A stretch of DNA of 64,000 nucleotides from Adiantum capillus-veneris (taxonomy: Eukaryota > Streptophyta > Polypodiopsida > Polypodiales > Pteridaceae): positions 12,594,912 through 12,658,911 of the forward strand of contig CM043965.1 in assembly GCA_014529385.2 (NCBI GenBank), in the 5' to 3' direction. Every line of letters begins with the position of its first letter. The stretch's first letter is position 1. The position numbers and the translations under genes were made by a program. The notes below the pieces were generated by a model, which did no database searches, had not been told where the DNA came from, and worked only from the letters and a program-made list of their open reading frames with translations. Shown piece after piece: positions 1-10,253 of this stretch.

Positions 1-18
1 TCTTCTGACCTTGGGAGC

Positions 19-411
19 CTAACTTTGTCTTAAAGATTTCCTGTAGTGATCTGTGTCAGCATCCCAGTCAACTTCTTCTTCATTTAAAGTCTCTGTGTCT
101 TCTCTAGATTTCTTATTGGAACTCTGACGACTGCCCTTTCTGCCCTTGGCATCAACTGCCCTATGTGTGGACCGAGAACTCCTGGTTTTACGTTCCTCAC
201 GCTCGGCCCTTCTCCTCCTGGAGTGACTGGAGTGCTGAGAGTCCCTAGCCTCTTCAGCATGACTATGCTCCCCCTTAGCCTCAGTATCACTCTCAAGGTC
301 CTTCTTAGGATCAAACCCTCTTTTTGATACCTCAGGAATAGCATTGACGCGGGTGGAATCAATGCATAATCGGGCTGACGGTTTGCGACCACTACTGACT
401 TTGGGTGCCAT
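19..411 (-). CDS. Basic Ser/Arg/Lys-rich 130-aa ORF, possible first ORF of an edge-truncated LTR element
   Basis: I do not recognise a family. The product opens with MAPKVSSGRKPSARL and is rich in Ser, Arg, Lys, Glu and Asp, with no membrane segment and no cysteine knuckle. A basic, low-complexity nucleic-acid-binding-type protein would fit. It ends at a TAG at 19-21. Its start lies about 120 bp inside a 489-bp TG...CA-bounded block (532-1020) that looks like an LTR, so it sits where a gag ORF would be. The rest of the element would lie left of the window. It could equally be a chance ORF in a repeat. Confidence 0.35.
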   Translation of the reverse strand: MAPKVSSGRKPSARLCIDSTRVNAIPEVSKRGFDPKKDLESDTEAKGEHSHAEEARDSQHSSHSRRRRAEREERKTRSSRSTHRAVDAKGRKGSRQSSNKKSREDTETLNEEEVDWDADTDHYRKSLRQS

Positions 412-531
412 GTGTACAGCTGAAAATTCTAACCGGGAGATAAGAGTTTCTTGGTGGAAGAGCGAACAGCTCTAACCACCGTGATCGCCAAAATGGAATT
501 AGAGATGATCTCTTCAGACAGCTGATTCCAG

Positions 532-1020
532 TGTTAGAATTTAGAGCTACTGGTTATGTCGTCAATTCAGTTAGTGAGACTAGAACAGAGTACTGGACTG
601 AAATAGAGATTTGAACTAGAATGTTATACTAAAACGAGAGACATAACTGAAAGACTGAAAAGAGTATTTGCAGATTCAGATTAATAGCTCAAGGATAACC
701 AATACATTGTATAATGGGTTTAAGCTAAGATGATTACAAAAGCAATGATTACATGGTGAAGCTAGAGATGAAGAGCTCGTAAACCCGAAAGTGCTTAGAA
801 AGCTAAAGCCAAAAGACAAAAATTCAAGCAGCTAAGAAGCCTGATTACAATGTAGTGGTCCTATTTATAGCTCTCAAGAGTTTCTTCAGTAACTGTTTGT
901 GGTAATTACTGCTAATGTGACTGCTCCCCACTTTTCGGCCTTCTAAGGGGCAGTTCCCGCCTGCTGGGACTGTCCTCGCCTTCTACACCTATGTGGAAGA
1001 CAAAGCATCTAGTAATGTCA
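532..1020 (-). repeat. Candidate LTR of an element cut by the left edge
   Basis: On the minus strand the block begins TGACATTACTAG and ends TTCTAACA, giving TG...CA ends. It contains a good TATA box and a purine/pyrimidine-mixed leader. Immediately downstream (517-531, minus) the sequence CTGGAATCAGCTGTC is loosely like the initiator-Met tRNA primer-binding site, and a basic ORF follows. The second LTR would be outside the window, so no TSD can be tested. Confidence 0.4.
861..870 (-). promoter_or_regulatory. TATA box inside candidate LTR
   Basis: Minus-strand CTATAAATAG matches the plant TATA consensus. It lies about 340 bp from the LTR-proximal end of the candidate LTR, as expected for a U3 promoter. 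Confidence 0.5.
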
Positions 1021-1022
1021 CC

Positions 1023-1024
<2 letters not shown>

Positions 1025-1069
<45 letters not shown>
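1025..1069. repeat. (GT)n microsatellite
   Basis: About 45 bp of uninterrupted TG dinucleotides, directly abutting the candidate LTR end at 1020. Confidence 0.95.
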
Positions 1070-1070
<1 letters not shown>

Positions 1071-1256
1071 GTGGATATCTCTTTGGCTCTACTTAAAGGT
1101 AGCCTTGTACACACAATTTTAACCAAGCATTAATCAAGTTCTCTTTGCATTAAAGCACTCTCTATTCACTTAATCTTGTGCTAATCTCATTATGTCTACT
1201 AAATACATGTATCAACCATAAACAAATCTCTTGCAAATCCACCATAATCTATCGAG

Positions 1257-1272
1257 TGGTATCACAACATGG
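1257..1272 (+). other. Candidate retrotransposon primer-binding site
   Basis: TGGTATCACAACATGG shares 9 of its first 12 bases with the initiator-Met tRNA PBS (TGGTATCAGAGC) common in plant LTR elements. It follows an A/T-rich ~175-bp stretch from TGTGGATATC (about 1070) that could be a short LTR. No coding region follows it in a recognisable frame, so this may be a remnant or chance. Confidence 0.25.
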
Positions 1273-2560
1273 TAAGTGATTAGCACTTCCTAATCACACT
1301 AATCAATCCATATCTACTCATTCTCTGTATGCTAGAGATCGTGTGTTACACACCTTATCACTAATTACATTTTCTCTTTTATTAAGTATTCTAATCATTG
1401 TTTGATTTGTTAAGCTTCTGCATGTTCATGGTCATTCCATACAGCCACTAACTTTCTTGGCAAATTCAACATTGATTTATTCATGTGTACATTTGTGTGT
1501 GTGTAACTACATGAAGTTGTGCCCATTTTTGTCAAAATTTCCACATCGTAATCGTCCATCTTGAATTCATTTACTTTTTTACCTCTCAAGTTCTTCCTGT
1601 AGAGCTATTGAATGCCGAGATTGGTCACATATTGATGTTGCAATTGTGTGCTCAAAATTTCTCTGTTTTCAGCTTTTAGCAGCCTGCTTACTACTTAGCC
1701 TTTGGACGTGGAGGAGATTAGAGCCATTAATCAATTCTTCTAAGTCTTTAGGTGTGTGTTTGTTTGTTTGTGCCTTTTTCTGTTGTGGGAGCTCACTCCA
1801 TAAAGTCAATTTGAAAAATTGGCGTTTTCTCACACTGATTGCCAACACCAACTCACATCAACATCACGCTAGTCTCATCGAGTGCTACCCAACCTGCCCC
1901 TGCCCAATTCACTCCCAAAATTCAAACTCACTAACCTGCTTGAATATTTTTCCTTGCTTTCAGCGTGCTGCAATCCGTGCCCAGCACATCTTGCACTCAG
2001 TGATTCACACTCGCCACAGGCACGGATCGTGTTGCATCAGCAGCAATAGGCCAGTGGTCAGTGGTCACTACGTCGCCTTGACTCTAGCATCTTATCAATG
2101 GCCTCGTCATTTCCCTCCAAGGTATTTGCAAGAACTATCACATCCAATCTGCTGCCTACAACTGGCTCCCACCTCATCATCCTCTACCTACTACCGCTCA
2201 GTCTAGAGCTTGGTACATCCTCGCTACAGCTCAATTTAGTGCCCTCCTTGCTTGTGTATCAGGCTTGAGGTGCCTTGTCGCTGTCAATAGACCATCAAAC
2301 ATCCGCAGCAGCCAACCAGACCGAGCTGCTTGCACCAGTGCTCATCTGCCATCCATCATCCACTTCACAACCTGCAATCCCGAATTTACCGCCCGCTGTT
2401 GCTTTCACATCTACTGCTTCGTTCTCTACGCCGCCGACTTGCTGCTCCGGCCTTCTTTGTTGACAACATCCTAGCACCACTATTGTCTGCATCTCTTTAC
2501 CTTGATTATCTAATACCAATTTCTAGAAGGGAGCAAGAAGATGCATGCCACTTGGCATCC
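1273..2560. other. No recognised gene
   Basis: A/T-rich then C-rich sequence. A 186-codon frame (1646-2206) shows no domain, and its composition follows local base composition. No structural RNA or repeat pairing was noticed. Confidence 0.5.
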
Positions 2561-2616
2561 GTTGATTTGAGGAAGTTAATTTTGGTGCGCAAAGTGAGTC
2601 AAAGCTATACTTAGCT

Positions 2617-2641
2617 GAGAGAGAGAGAGAGAGAGAGAGAG
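2617..2641. repeat. (GA)n tract in P1 5' leader
   Basis: About 25 bp of GA just upstream of the copy-A ATG. A longer version (3068-3099) precedes copy B. Confidence 0.9.
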
Positions 2642-2673
2642 CTTTCCGCCTGTGCAGCAAAGACCTCGTCGCC

Positions 2674-3054
2674 ATGGCCTTGAGCGAGCTAGGGTGCACA
2701 TATGCGGCGCTTATCCTGCACGACGATAATATCGCGATCACGGCAGAGAAAATAGCAGCAAACGTGCAAGTAGAGGCATACTGGCCTGCGCTCTTTGCTA
2801 AGTTATTGGAAAAGCACAGTGTCGAAGACCTGATCACCAATGTTGGCTCTGGTGGAGGTGGTGCTCCTGTTGCTGCTGCGAGTGCAGCCGTGTCCGACTC
2901 TGCTGGAGGTGGAGGTGGAGCTGTTGCTTCCCCACCTGTTGAAGAGAAAAAGGAGGAACCCGAGGAAGAAAGCGATGACGATATGGGCTTCAAACGATAT
3001 GACGATATGAGGAAGTTACTTTTGGTGCGCAAAGTGAGTCAAAGCTATACTTAG
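2674..3054 (+). CDS. 60S acidic ribosomal protein P1, copy A with an altered C-terminus
   Basis: A P1 stalk protein normally dimerises with P2 and docks on P0 to recruit elongation factors through its conserved acidic tail. Seen here: the N-terminal helical domain ([19 protein letters not shown], then [18 protein letters not shown]), a Gly/Ala hinge (about residues 62-90), then the acidic [17 protein letters not shown]. The usual final GF-S-L-F-D is missing. After MGF the frame runs into duplicated upstream sequence and adds about 20 basic residues ending VRKVSQSYT. Compared with copy B it also lacks a 4-codon stretch after KIAA. The frame is intronless, which suggests an old retrocopy. The factor-binding tail is lost, so normal P1 function is doubtful, although the ORF itself is open. 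The start is the ATG in a GCCATGG context. Confidence 0.85.
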   Translation: MALSELGCTYAALILHDDNIAITAEKIAANVQVEAYWPALFAKLLEKHSVEDLITNVGSGGGGAPVAAASAAVSDSAGGGGGAVASPPVEEKKEEPEEESDDDMGFKRYDDMRKLLLVRKVSQSYT

Positions 3055-3057
3055 CCC

Positions 3058-3104
<47 letters not shown>

Positions 3105-3131
3105 TGCCTGTGTAGCAAAGAACTCGTCGCC

Positions 3132-3461
3132 GTGGCCTTGAGCGAGCTAGGGTGCACATATGCGGCACTTATCCTGCACGACGATAATATCGCGATCACG
3201 GTAGAGAAAATAGCAGCACTACTGAAAGCAGGTGCAAGTAGAGGCATACTGGCCTGCGCTCTTTGCTAAGTTATTGGAAAAGCGCAGTGTCGAAGACCTG
3301 ATCACCAATGTTGGCTCTGTGGAGGTGGTGCTCCTGTTGATGTTGCGGGTGTAGCCGTGTCTGTTGGAGGTGGAGCTGTTGCTCCCCCACCGGTTGAAGA
3401 GAAAAAGGAGGAACCCAAGGAAGAAAGCGATGACGATATGGGTTTCAGTTTTTTTGATTAG
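3132..3461 (+). pseudogene. 60S acidic ribosomal protein P1, copy B pseudogene
   Basis: Close duplicate of copy A. The ATG position reads GTG (GCCGTGG), and a small deletion after KIAALLKAG shifts the frame so the protein would stop near 3269. Further 3' the P1 frame is again readable. It keeps the canonical ending [12 protein letters not shown] followed by TAG at 3459-3461, the ending copy A has lost. The hinge is shortened. The pair thus preserves one good body (A) and one good tail (B). Confidence 0.85.
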
Positions 3462-3552
3462 TATGATATGGTGCTTGTCAAAATTTAAGATGCCGTTGAA
3501 CCTTGTAATTGCCTTGCTATTCAGTCAAAAACCATGATCGCTTCTTACCGAC

Positions 3553-3555
<3 letters not shown>

Positions 3556-3623
<68 letters not shown>
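3556..3623. repeat. (GA)n microsatellite
   Basis: About 68 bp of GA. It produces the artificial Arg-Glu polymer ORFs seen in two frames here. Confidence 0.95.
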
Positions 3624-3625
<2 letters not shown>

Positions 3626-3629
3626 CTAC

Positions 3630-5130
3630 TTGGCCAGGAAGCGTTGTGCTGTTTTCAACAAATGCGAAGCGAGAGCCTCTCCCCAGGCACAATCACCTAC
3701 GCTCGCATCTTGCAGGCATGTACCTATGCGTGCATCTTGCAGGCATGTGCCTCTATGCAAGATGCTGATAAGATCACAAAAATTTAGAGGCTGTTGAAAA
3801 TAGATGTCGTACTTAGCACTGCCTTTGTTGACATGTATGCCAAATGTGGTGTACTACATAAAGCACAACAAGTGCTTGACGGGCTTCTTGTCATCTCTTC
3901 GAATTCCTTGATCGTGGCCAGGAAGCTCTGCGTTGTTTTCAGCAAATGAGAAGCAATTACCTATGCGTGCATCTTGAAGGCATGTAGCTCTACGCAAGAT
4001 GTGGGCTTGAAAATTCACTCTGATATTGTTAGTTAGGGGTTGTTGCAAAAGAATGTCGTGCTTGGGAATGTTGTGGTTGATATGTATGCCAAATGTGGTG
4101 CACTTCAAAAAGCACAAAACGTGCTTGAGGAGCTTCTTGTCCGGAATGTCGTCTCTTGGAGTGTATTGATTAGGGGATACGCTCAGGGTCAGAGAGCTCT
4201 AAGCTGATTTCAGCGGATGCAAAGCAAGGGCCTCTTTCCATATGCAATCACATATGCGTGCATCTTGAAGGCATGTGGCTCTGTGCAAGATGCTGATATG
4301 GATGGGTATAAAAATTCACGCATGTGGCTCTACGCAAGATGCTATTATGGGCTTAAAAATTCACTCTAATATTGTTAGTTAGGGGGGGATGTTGCAAAAA
4401 AATGTTGTGCTTGGCAATGCCTTGGTTGATATGTATGCCAAATGTGGTGCACTTCAAAAAGCACAAAAGGTGCTTGAGGAGCTTCCTATCTAGATTGTCG
4501 TCTCTTGGAGTGCATTGATTTCGAGATTCGTGCAACAGGAGCTGGACAGAAAGCTTTAAGCTTTTTTCAACAGATGCAAAGTGACGGCCTCTCTCCAGAT
4601 GCAATCACATACGCGTGCATCTTGAAGGCATGTGGCTCTACACAAGATGCTGTTATGGGCATAAAAATTCACAGTAATATTGTTAGCAGGGGCTGTTGAA
4701 AAAAGATGTCGTGCTTGGCAATGCCTTGGTTGACATGTTTGCTAAATGTGGTGCACTTCACAGAGCACAAAAAGTGTTTGAGGAGCTTTTTGTCTATAGT
4801 GTGGACTCTATGAAAGCACTACTTGCAAGATTTTCCCCACAGGGCTAGGGCCAGAAAGCTCTAGTCTGTTTTCAACAGATGCAAAGCGAGGACCTCTCTC
4901 TAGACACAATCACCTATGCATGCATCTTTAAGGTATATGAATCTATGCAAGGTGCTCATATGGGCACAAAAATTAACAATTATATTGTTAATCAGAAGCT
5001 CTTGAAAAAGATGTTGTGCTTGGCACTACCTTGGTCAATTTATATGCCAAATATGGTGGGCTTCGGGAAGCACAAAAAGTGCTTGAGAAGCTTCTTGTTT
5101 GGAATATCGTCTATTGAAATGGAGACCGCC
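3630..5130 (+). pseudogene. Decayed PLS-type pentatricopeptide-repeat (PPR) gene fragment
   Basis: PPR proteins bind organellar RNA. Five copies of the signature DMYAKCGALQKAQNVLEEL or a variant start near 3830, 4079, 4428, 4732 and 5036. Each follows a stretch like QMQSDGLSPDAITYACILK. The last two spacings are 304 nt, about 101 codons, the length of one P-L-S triplet. VVSWS-type junctions are also visible (near 4147 and 4500). Stops and frameshifts occur in every repeat; the longest open piece is 64 codons (4505-4699). No start region or E/DYW C-terminal domain is visible. This is a multi-repeat relic, not a gene. The spelling resembles large PLS families of ferns and lycophytes, from memory. 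Confidence 0.8.
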
Positions 5131-6224
5131 TGCAGTAGAAATTTGCAGCAATCAGGCAAGTGCATTTTGAGAGAGAGCGTATATACTGTTTGAGTCATGG
5201 TGTATTTGGTGGCGGTAATCTTGCCTAGGAAACTCATTCGGTCTGCTGGTTGCAGGTTTGGCCATGGATGCCATAGATATCACAAAAACGATGACGCAAA
5301 ACACATACTACTGGCAAGGTCGTGCAACAACGTAAGGAAGGTTTAGGAGCCGATCCATCCAAGATTGTGCTTTGATGCAAATGACCAATACCAAAGGTAC
5401 ATTTATATTCCGTATTTTGATTTCGTTTAAGTTATCTCAAAAGCATCATGTGCACATTAAAGTAATGAATTTACATCAGTTTTATTGAAAACACTGTAGA
5501 TGAAGGTGACAAGGACTGGAGAACTCATGCGATGTCTAACAAAGAGACACATGGGGATTACACCACGGCATGGCAACCTAGGATGGTACATGTTATCGGT
5601 AATGAGTTCTTCTTGGTGCAAATGCGGTATTTTTACGATAAGAGAGTCCCTCAAACACTTGAGGAGAAGCATAAGCTCCCCTTCAACACTAGAGGGGATA
5701 AAAGTGACGGGGGAAGGGAACATTCCTTACGGTATTATTATAAATGTGGAGAAAGGTGCCAACTCCACACCATACGTATGTATGGTTTTCTTTTTTTTTA
5801 TGGACACAAGCATCCCAATGCACAAAATGCATTTTCTTTCATCTTTAAAATTTACTATTTGCAAATTTTCTCCTCCACATCCGTTAATGCCAAATTTCAT
5901 TTGTCTTGCGAGGTCATGGAGCTTTTGGTAAAAGCTTCGAGGAGATGCTACGAAACCTCCGAAATAAGAGACGATATAAGGTGAAAGGTACAACACTGCT
6001 CGTTTTCTTTAATTCACACCATTTCCAGAGTGCATCAATCAAGGCACACTAGTTCGCTTGTTAATAAGAACTCACTGCCATTAGACTATGTTTGGCTAAG
6101 TGCTCATCAAACCTGCCCTTGATGCCGCTTCTGCTATTGGGTACCATTCCCACACACCAATCCACTTTAGCTTGCTTCACACCAAGCTCCAGATTTCATT
6201 GTTTAGGATTTTGCGGGAAAGTGT
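5131..6224. other. No recognised gene
   Basis: Two overlapping plus-strand frames (5500-5931 and 5532-5984, 143 and 150 codons) show no family resemblance. They overlap in different frames through the same A/T-rich sequence, so I do not support either as a gene. No repeat relation to the rest of the window was noticed. Confidence 0.45.
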
Positions 6225-6860
6225 GTTTGATGTCGTCGCAGTAGTCTGGGGAGGAGCGCCAATTGCAGCATAGCTAGGGTCGAAATTGATCGTCAAGGGC
6301 TTCTAAGCATTTTTTCCTTCATAGTCGTGATCAGCTGAGCTCTGTACAGCCCGACGCGAACTCGTTTTCCTTCCCATGCTCTCTTGTTTGGTTGCTGTTG
6401 AACGCCATGGCCACGCTTTTTCTTTTCCCTTTCACTCTCAATTGAAATTGTAAGCCCTTGTGGGCGGCCATCTAATTGGCGGGCGGCCACTCATTGAATT
6501 CACCTTGGGTGGGCATTGGCCCTTTGTTTCTTTTGGACGGGCTGCCCTTAAAGGGCACCCCATTTGGCATACATACCGACTAAAGCATCGCCAAGCACAA
6601 CAACTCCCCTCTTGGCATACGTAAAGGCACCTCATTTGGTATGCATGCCGGCCAAGGCAATGCCAAGCACGACATTCTCTTCCATCAGTCCTTGACCAAC
6701 GATATCATCATGAATTTCGATGCTCATATCAGCTTCTTAGTGCCATACGCCTTCAAGATGCAAGTATAGGTAATTACATTCTCCGGAAGGCATTCCCTTC
6801 GCACTTCGTTTGCTTGTATCAGCTTCTTGCCTACGGCTTAACCACTATTGAGCTATTAGA
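6225..6860 (+). repeat. Long direct repeat R1, copy 1
   Basis: About 600 bp beginning near GCGGGAAAG and running through CAGCCCGACGCGAACTCG and GCATGCCGGCCAAGGCAATG to TGTATCAGCTTCT. It recurs in the same orientation at 10254-10865 with scattered substitutions. The ends lack clear TG...CA and TSDs, so LTR identity is unproven. Confidence 0.85.
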
Positions 6861-7850
6861 AGCTTGACAGGAGCCGGTGTTGTTTTGGTGTTGAATGACC
6901 CTCTCTTCTATTCCTTGCAATTAATGGTTTTCAAGCCACAGGTATGAAGCACTTCTGTGAGATTACTTTGTGAGCATAGAGGGTGAACTTCATTGATGGT
7001 AGAAATATAAACATGGTACTTAGTTAATTTGGCATGAACAATACTTTTGCAAGAGAGAGAGAGAGAGAGTTTAGAGAACATGACAACAGTTGAGGACCGG
7101 ATTCATATAGAGCCGGTCCCCCCTCCAATAGGCATTTGTATTATAGTTTCTCCCATCAAGAGAGACTTGGTACAATACAATCTTTGTGTTCCTTGTGACC
7201 TAGGTGATGCTATGAAGATGGAAATCTTCATGCATCACAAGCATAACATAAAATTTGTAGAAAGCATTAACTATCCCCCAGCGTCAGTCCCAAGGCCTCA
7301 AACACCTCCGAAGGTGGAGAGAGCTAGCGGGGATTGAGGATAGGGAAGAGGAAGAAGAAACATTCCAGTGGAGAAAAAAATAGTTCCTCACTTATCATCA
7401 CTCTTCTTGGTAGAATACATAATAGCATAGTAATGAAGATGGAGAAGATGGAGAAGATGGCAAGCTTAAGCATTGAAGCATGGCTCTTGGTTGGATTTGC
7501 ATTCCATAGCCAAGAGTGTTGGTGTAGGCTCTCACTTCTCACAATCTTGGAGAAGGAGGTGTAGTTCTTCAACTTTCACTAAGTGAGATTGATCCACAAA
7601 ATGAGTGTGTGTGGTGTGTACCCACCTAGCCACCCCCTTGCTTGCTTGCGGCGAGTTCTAGCCTTTCCACATGCTTCAAGCTCATTGGAGCCCTCTCCAC
7701 CTATCCAATCACATGCAGCATGCATTCAAGTACATGGGTAGTCTTTGAACAAGTGTCCTCCTTACCCCTTAGAGAGAGAGAGAGCTTGAAAATATCTATA
7801 TATTTGTTGGATGAAGCTAGAAGCTCATTGGACCCCTCTTTAGCCCAACC
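6763..7850 (+). repeat. Tandem duplication unit 1 (~1.09 kb)
   Basis: Begins at AGTATAGGTAATTACATTCT and ends at TTTAGCCCAACC. It is followed head-to-tail by an almost identical unit. It contains LTR-like sequence related to gypsy-1 plus a short leader-like segment (6826-6930) matching the reverse complement of 29331-29415. The ORFs inside (e.g. 7047-7337) are by-products of LTR sequence. Confidence 0.9.
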
Positions 7851-8926
7851 AGTATAGGTAGTTACATTCTCTGGAAGGCATTCCCTTCGCACTCGGTTTG
7901 CTTGTATCAGCTTCTTGCCTACGGCTTAACCACTATTGAGCTATTAGAAGCTTGACAGGAGCCGGTGTTGTTTTGGTGTTGGACGACCCTCTCTTCTATT
8001 CCTTGCAATTAATGGTATTCAAGCCACATGTATGAAGCACTTTTGTGAGATTACTTTGTGAGCATAGAGGGTGAACTTAATTGATGGTAGCAATATAAAC
8101 ATGGTACTTAGTTAATTTGGCATGAACAATACTTTTGCAAGAGAGAGAGAGTTTAGAGAACATGACAACAGTTGAGGACCGGATTCATATAGAGCCGGTC
8201 CCCCCTCCAATAGGCATTTGTATCATAGTTTCTCCCATCAAGAGAGACTTGGTACAATACAATGTTTGTGTTCCTTGTGACCTAGGTGATGCTATGAATA
8301 TGGAAATCTTCATGCATCACAAGCATAACATAAAATTTGTAGAAAGCATTAACTATCCCCCAGCGTCGGTCCCAAGGCCTCAAACACCTCCGAAGGTGGA
8401 GAGAGCTAGCGGGATTGAGGATAGGGAAGAGGAAGAAGAAACATTCCAGTGGAGAAAAAAATAGTTCCTCACTTATCATCACTCTTCTTGGTAGAATACA
8501 TAATAGCATAGTAATGAAGATGGAGAAGATGGCAAGCTTAAGCATTGAAGCATGGCTCTTGGTTGGATTTGCATTCCATAGCCAAGAGTGTTGGTGTAAG
8601 CTCTCACTTCTCACAATCTTGGAGAAGGAGGTGTAGTTCTTCAACTTTCACTAAGTGAGATTGATCCACAAAATGAGTGTGTGTGTGGTGTGTACCCACC
8701 TAGCCACCCCCTTGCTTGCTTGGGGCGAGTTCTAGCCTTTCCACATGCTTCAAGCTCATTGGAGCCCTCTCCACCTATCCAATCACATGCAGCATGCATT
8801 CAAGTACATGGGTAGTCTTTGAAAAAGTGTCCTCCTTACCCCTTAGACAGAGAGAGAGAGCTTGAAAATATCTATATATTTGTTGGATGGAACTAGAAGC
8901 TCATTGGACCCCTCTTTAGCCCAACC
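7851..8926 (+). repeat. Tandem duplication unit 2 (~1.08 kb)
   Basis: Near-identical to 6763-7850. Differences seen include a shorter GA tract, loss of one GGAGAAGAT repeat near 8520, and scattered substitutions. After the last shared CCCAACC the sequence continues uniquely into the rest of an LTR-like unit. Confidence 0.9.
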
Positions 8927-9581
8927 AATCGCATTCAACCACACCATGTGGCTAAGTATAGGGAGAGTCTGATATGTGTCCCATGTGCCCCTTGAAAAAA
9001 GGGGTGCCCTTTGGGTGAGTGGGAGGTTAAGTCAAAGATTTTTCTAAGTTAGGGACTTCCCCCCTCCTTTGTAGGATCTCTTTTTTACTCAAGCACCTTA
9101 GCTTTCATGCATGGGAATCTTCTCAAGCACCTTAGTCGTCAAGCACAACAAGCACCTCAAGCACCTTAGTTATCAAGCACCTCAAGCTTAGGTCCGGTTC
9201 CCACCTCAAGCTGAATTTTAACACTAACTATTGGAGGTCTTTAATGAAGCTAACCCTAAGGTCTTTTAAGCTCCATTAGATGCACGTTACTCTTTGATAA
9301 ACTACCTCCTTTTCAACCCGTATTGAGATGTAACCATCTCTCCTCTTGGTCCCCTGTTGAGATAAGTCTAGAAGCACTTATTGCACATTTGTCTTTGGTA
9401 GACCGTCTGCTTTTGGACCCATATTGAGATGCAACCATCTCTCCTTTTGGTCCCCTGTTGAGATAGGTCTAGAAGCACATGTCTCTATTCTAACTCTTGT
9501 TCATGTTTATTCTCCCACATTAAGTGATCAGTTTAATATGAGAAAATCATTTGGGTTAGCTAGATATTAGATTTTATGACA
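8030..9581 (+). repeat. Diverged relative of the gypsy-1 LTR (candidate solo LTR)
   Basis: In the same plus-strand order as the LTR at 22332-23899 it shows: CAACAGTTGAGGACCGGATT, a GAGCCGGTCCCCCCTCC block, TTTCTCCCATCAAGAGAGAC, a GGCTCTTGGTTGGATTTGCA block, and finally GTTTAATATGAGAAAATCAT ending TTATGACA at 9581. Taking TGTATGAAG at 8030 as the start gives 1552 bp, close to the 1568 and 1578 bp of the gypsy-1 LTRs. The left boundary is uncertain because the tandem duplication overlaps it. Confidence 0.6.
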
Positions 9582-9772
9582 ATTCTCTCTTCCCTTGCTC
9601 TAGCCGATCTTCATATCCCTCCTCTCTTCTTTACTTTCATCCGAGTTCTCCCTGTTCGAGAGCCTTCAACCCCTCCTTGCCTTCGTCGGAGTTCTCCTCC
9701 GCTCTTGTCAAGCTATACCTCCACAAATCTCACCTTCCTTGCTTTTTCTCAATACCTTTCTTGCTTAGCTAG

Positions 9773-9877
<105 letters not shown>

Positions 9878-9933
9878 TTCCTTGCTTGATTCACCTTGCT
9901 TACCTGAGAGCGAGGTCGGAAGGTTTCTCAAGG

Positions 9934-9976
<43 letters not shown>

Positions 9977-10059
9977 GATGCTTTGCTTCCTTTGTTTTGC
10001 TAGCCGAGGACGAGAGCGAGAGAGAGAGAGTCTCCCTTGCTTGCTTTGTTAGCGCCGTG

Positions 10060-10103
<44 letters not shown>

Positions 10104-10253
10104 TTGTGCCTCCTTCTTCTCCCCTTCAAGCTCCAAAATCCCCTTCCTTTTCTTCTGCCCTCCAAGCCCTTCCATTCTCTCTCGCCTCCCGTTAGCTATT
10201 TTTAACCCCTCTTAATTAATAGCCCCTTCCCCTCCTAAGCAACGACGGCGTGC

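Larger units (their letters stand above)
2567..3461 (+). repeat. Tandem duplication carrying two ribosomal protein P1 copies
   Basis: Two units of about 440 bp (about 2567-3005 and 3006-3461) each start with the same segment (AGGAAGTTA then TTTTGGTGCGCAAAG), run through a GA tract, and continue into a P1 reading frame. The start of unit 2 has replaced the end of the unit 1 gene. Confidence 0.85.

Noticed and set aside
1646-2206. 186-codon plus-strand ORF beginning MCSKFLCFQLLAA, with an apparent hydrophobic leader
   Set aside because: No domain, Cys/His/Ser-rich composition following local base bias, and overlapping open frames in other phases.
3509-3797. Arg-Glu repeat proteins
   Set aside because: They are translations of a (GA)n microsatellite. 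The same applies at 9576-10215, 15954-16166, 40126-40365, 47678-47961 and 61291-61719.
5500-5984. Two ORFs of 143 and 150 codons
   Set aside because: They overlap in different frames, resemble nothing I know, and lack codon or motif support.
7047-8644. Paired ORFs of 96-120 codons, duplicated and on both strands
   Set aside because: They lie in LTR-like sequence related to gypsy-1. Their duplication reflects the tandem repeat, not selection.
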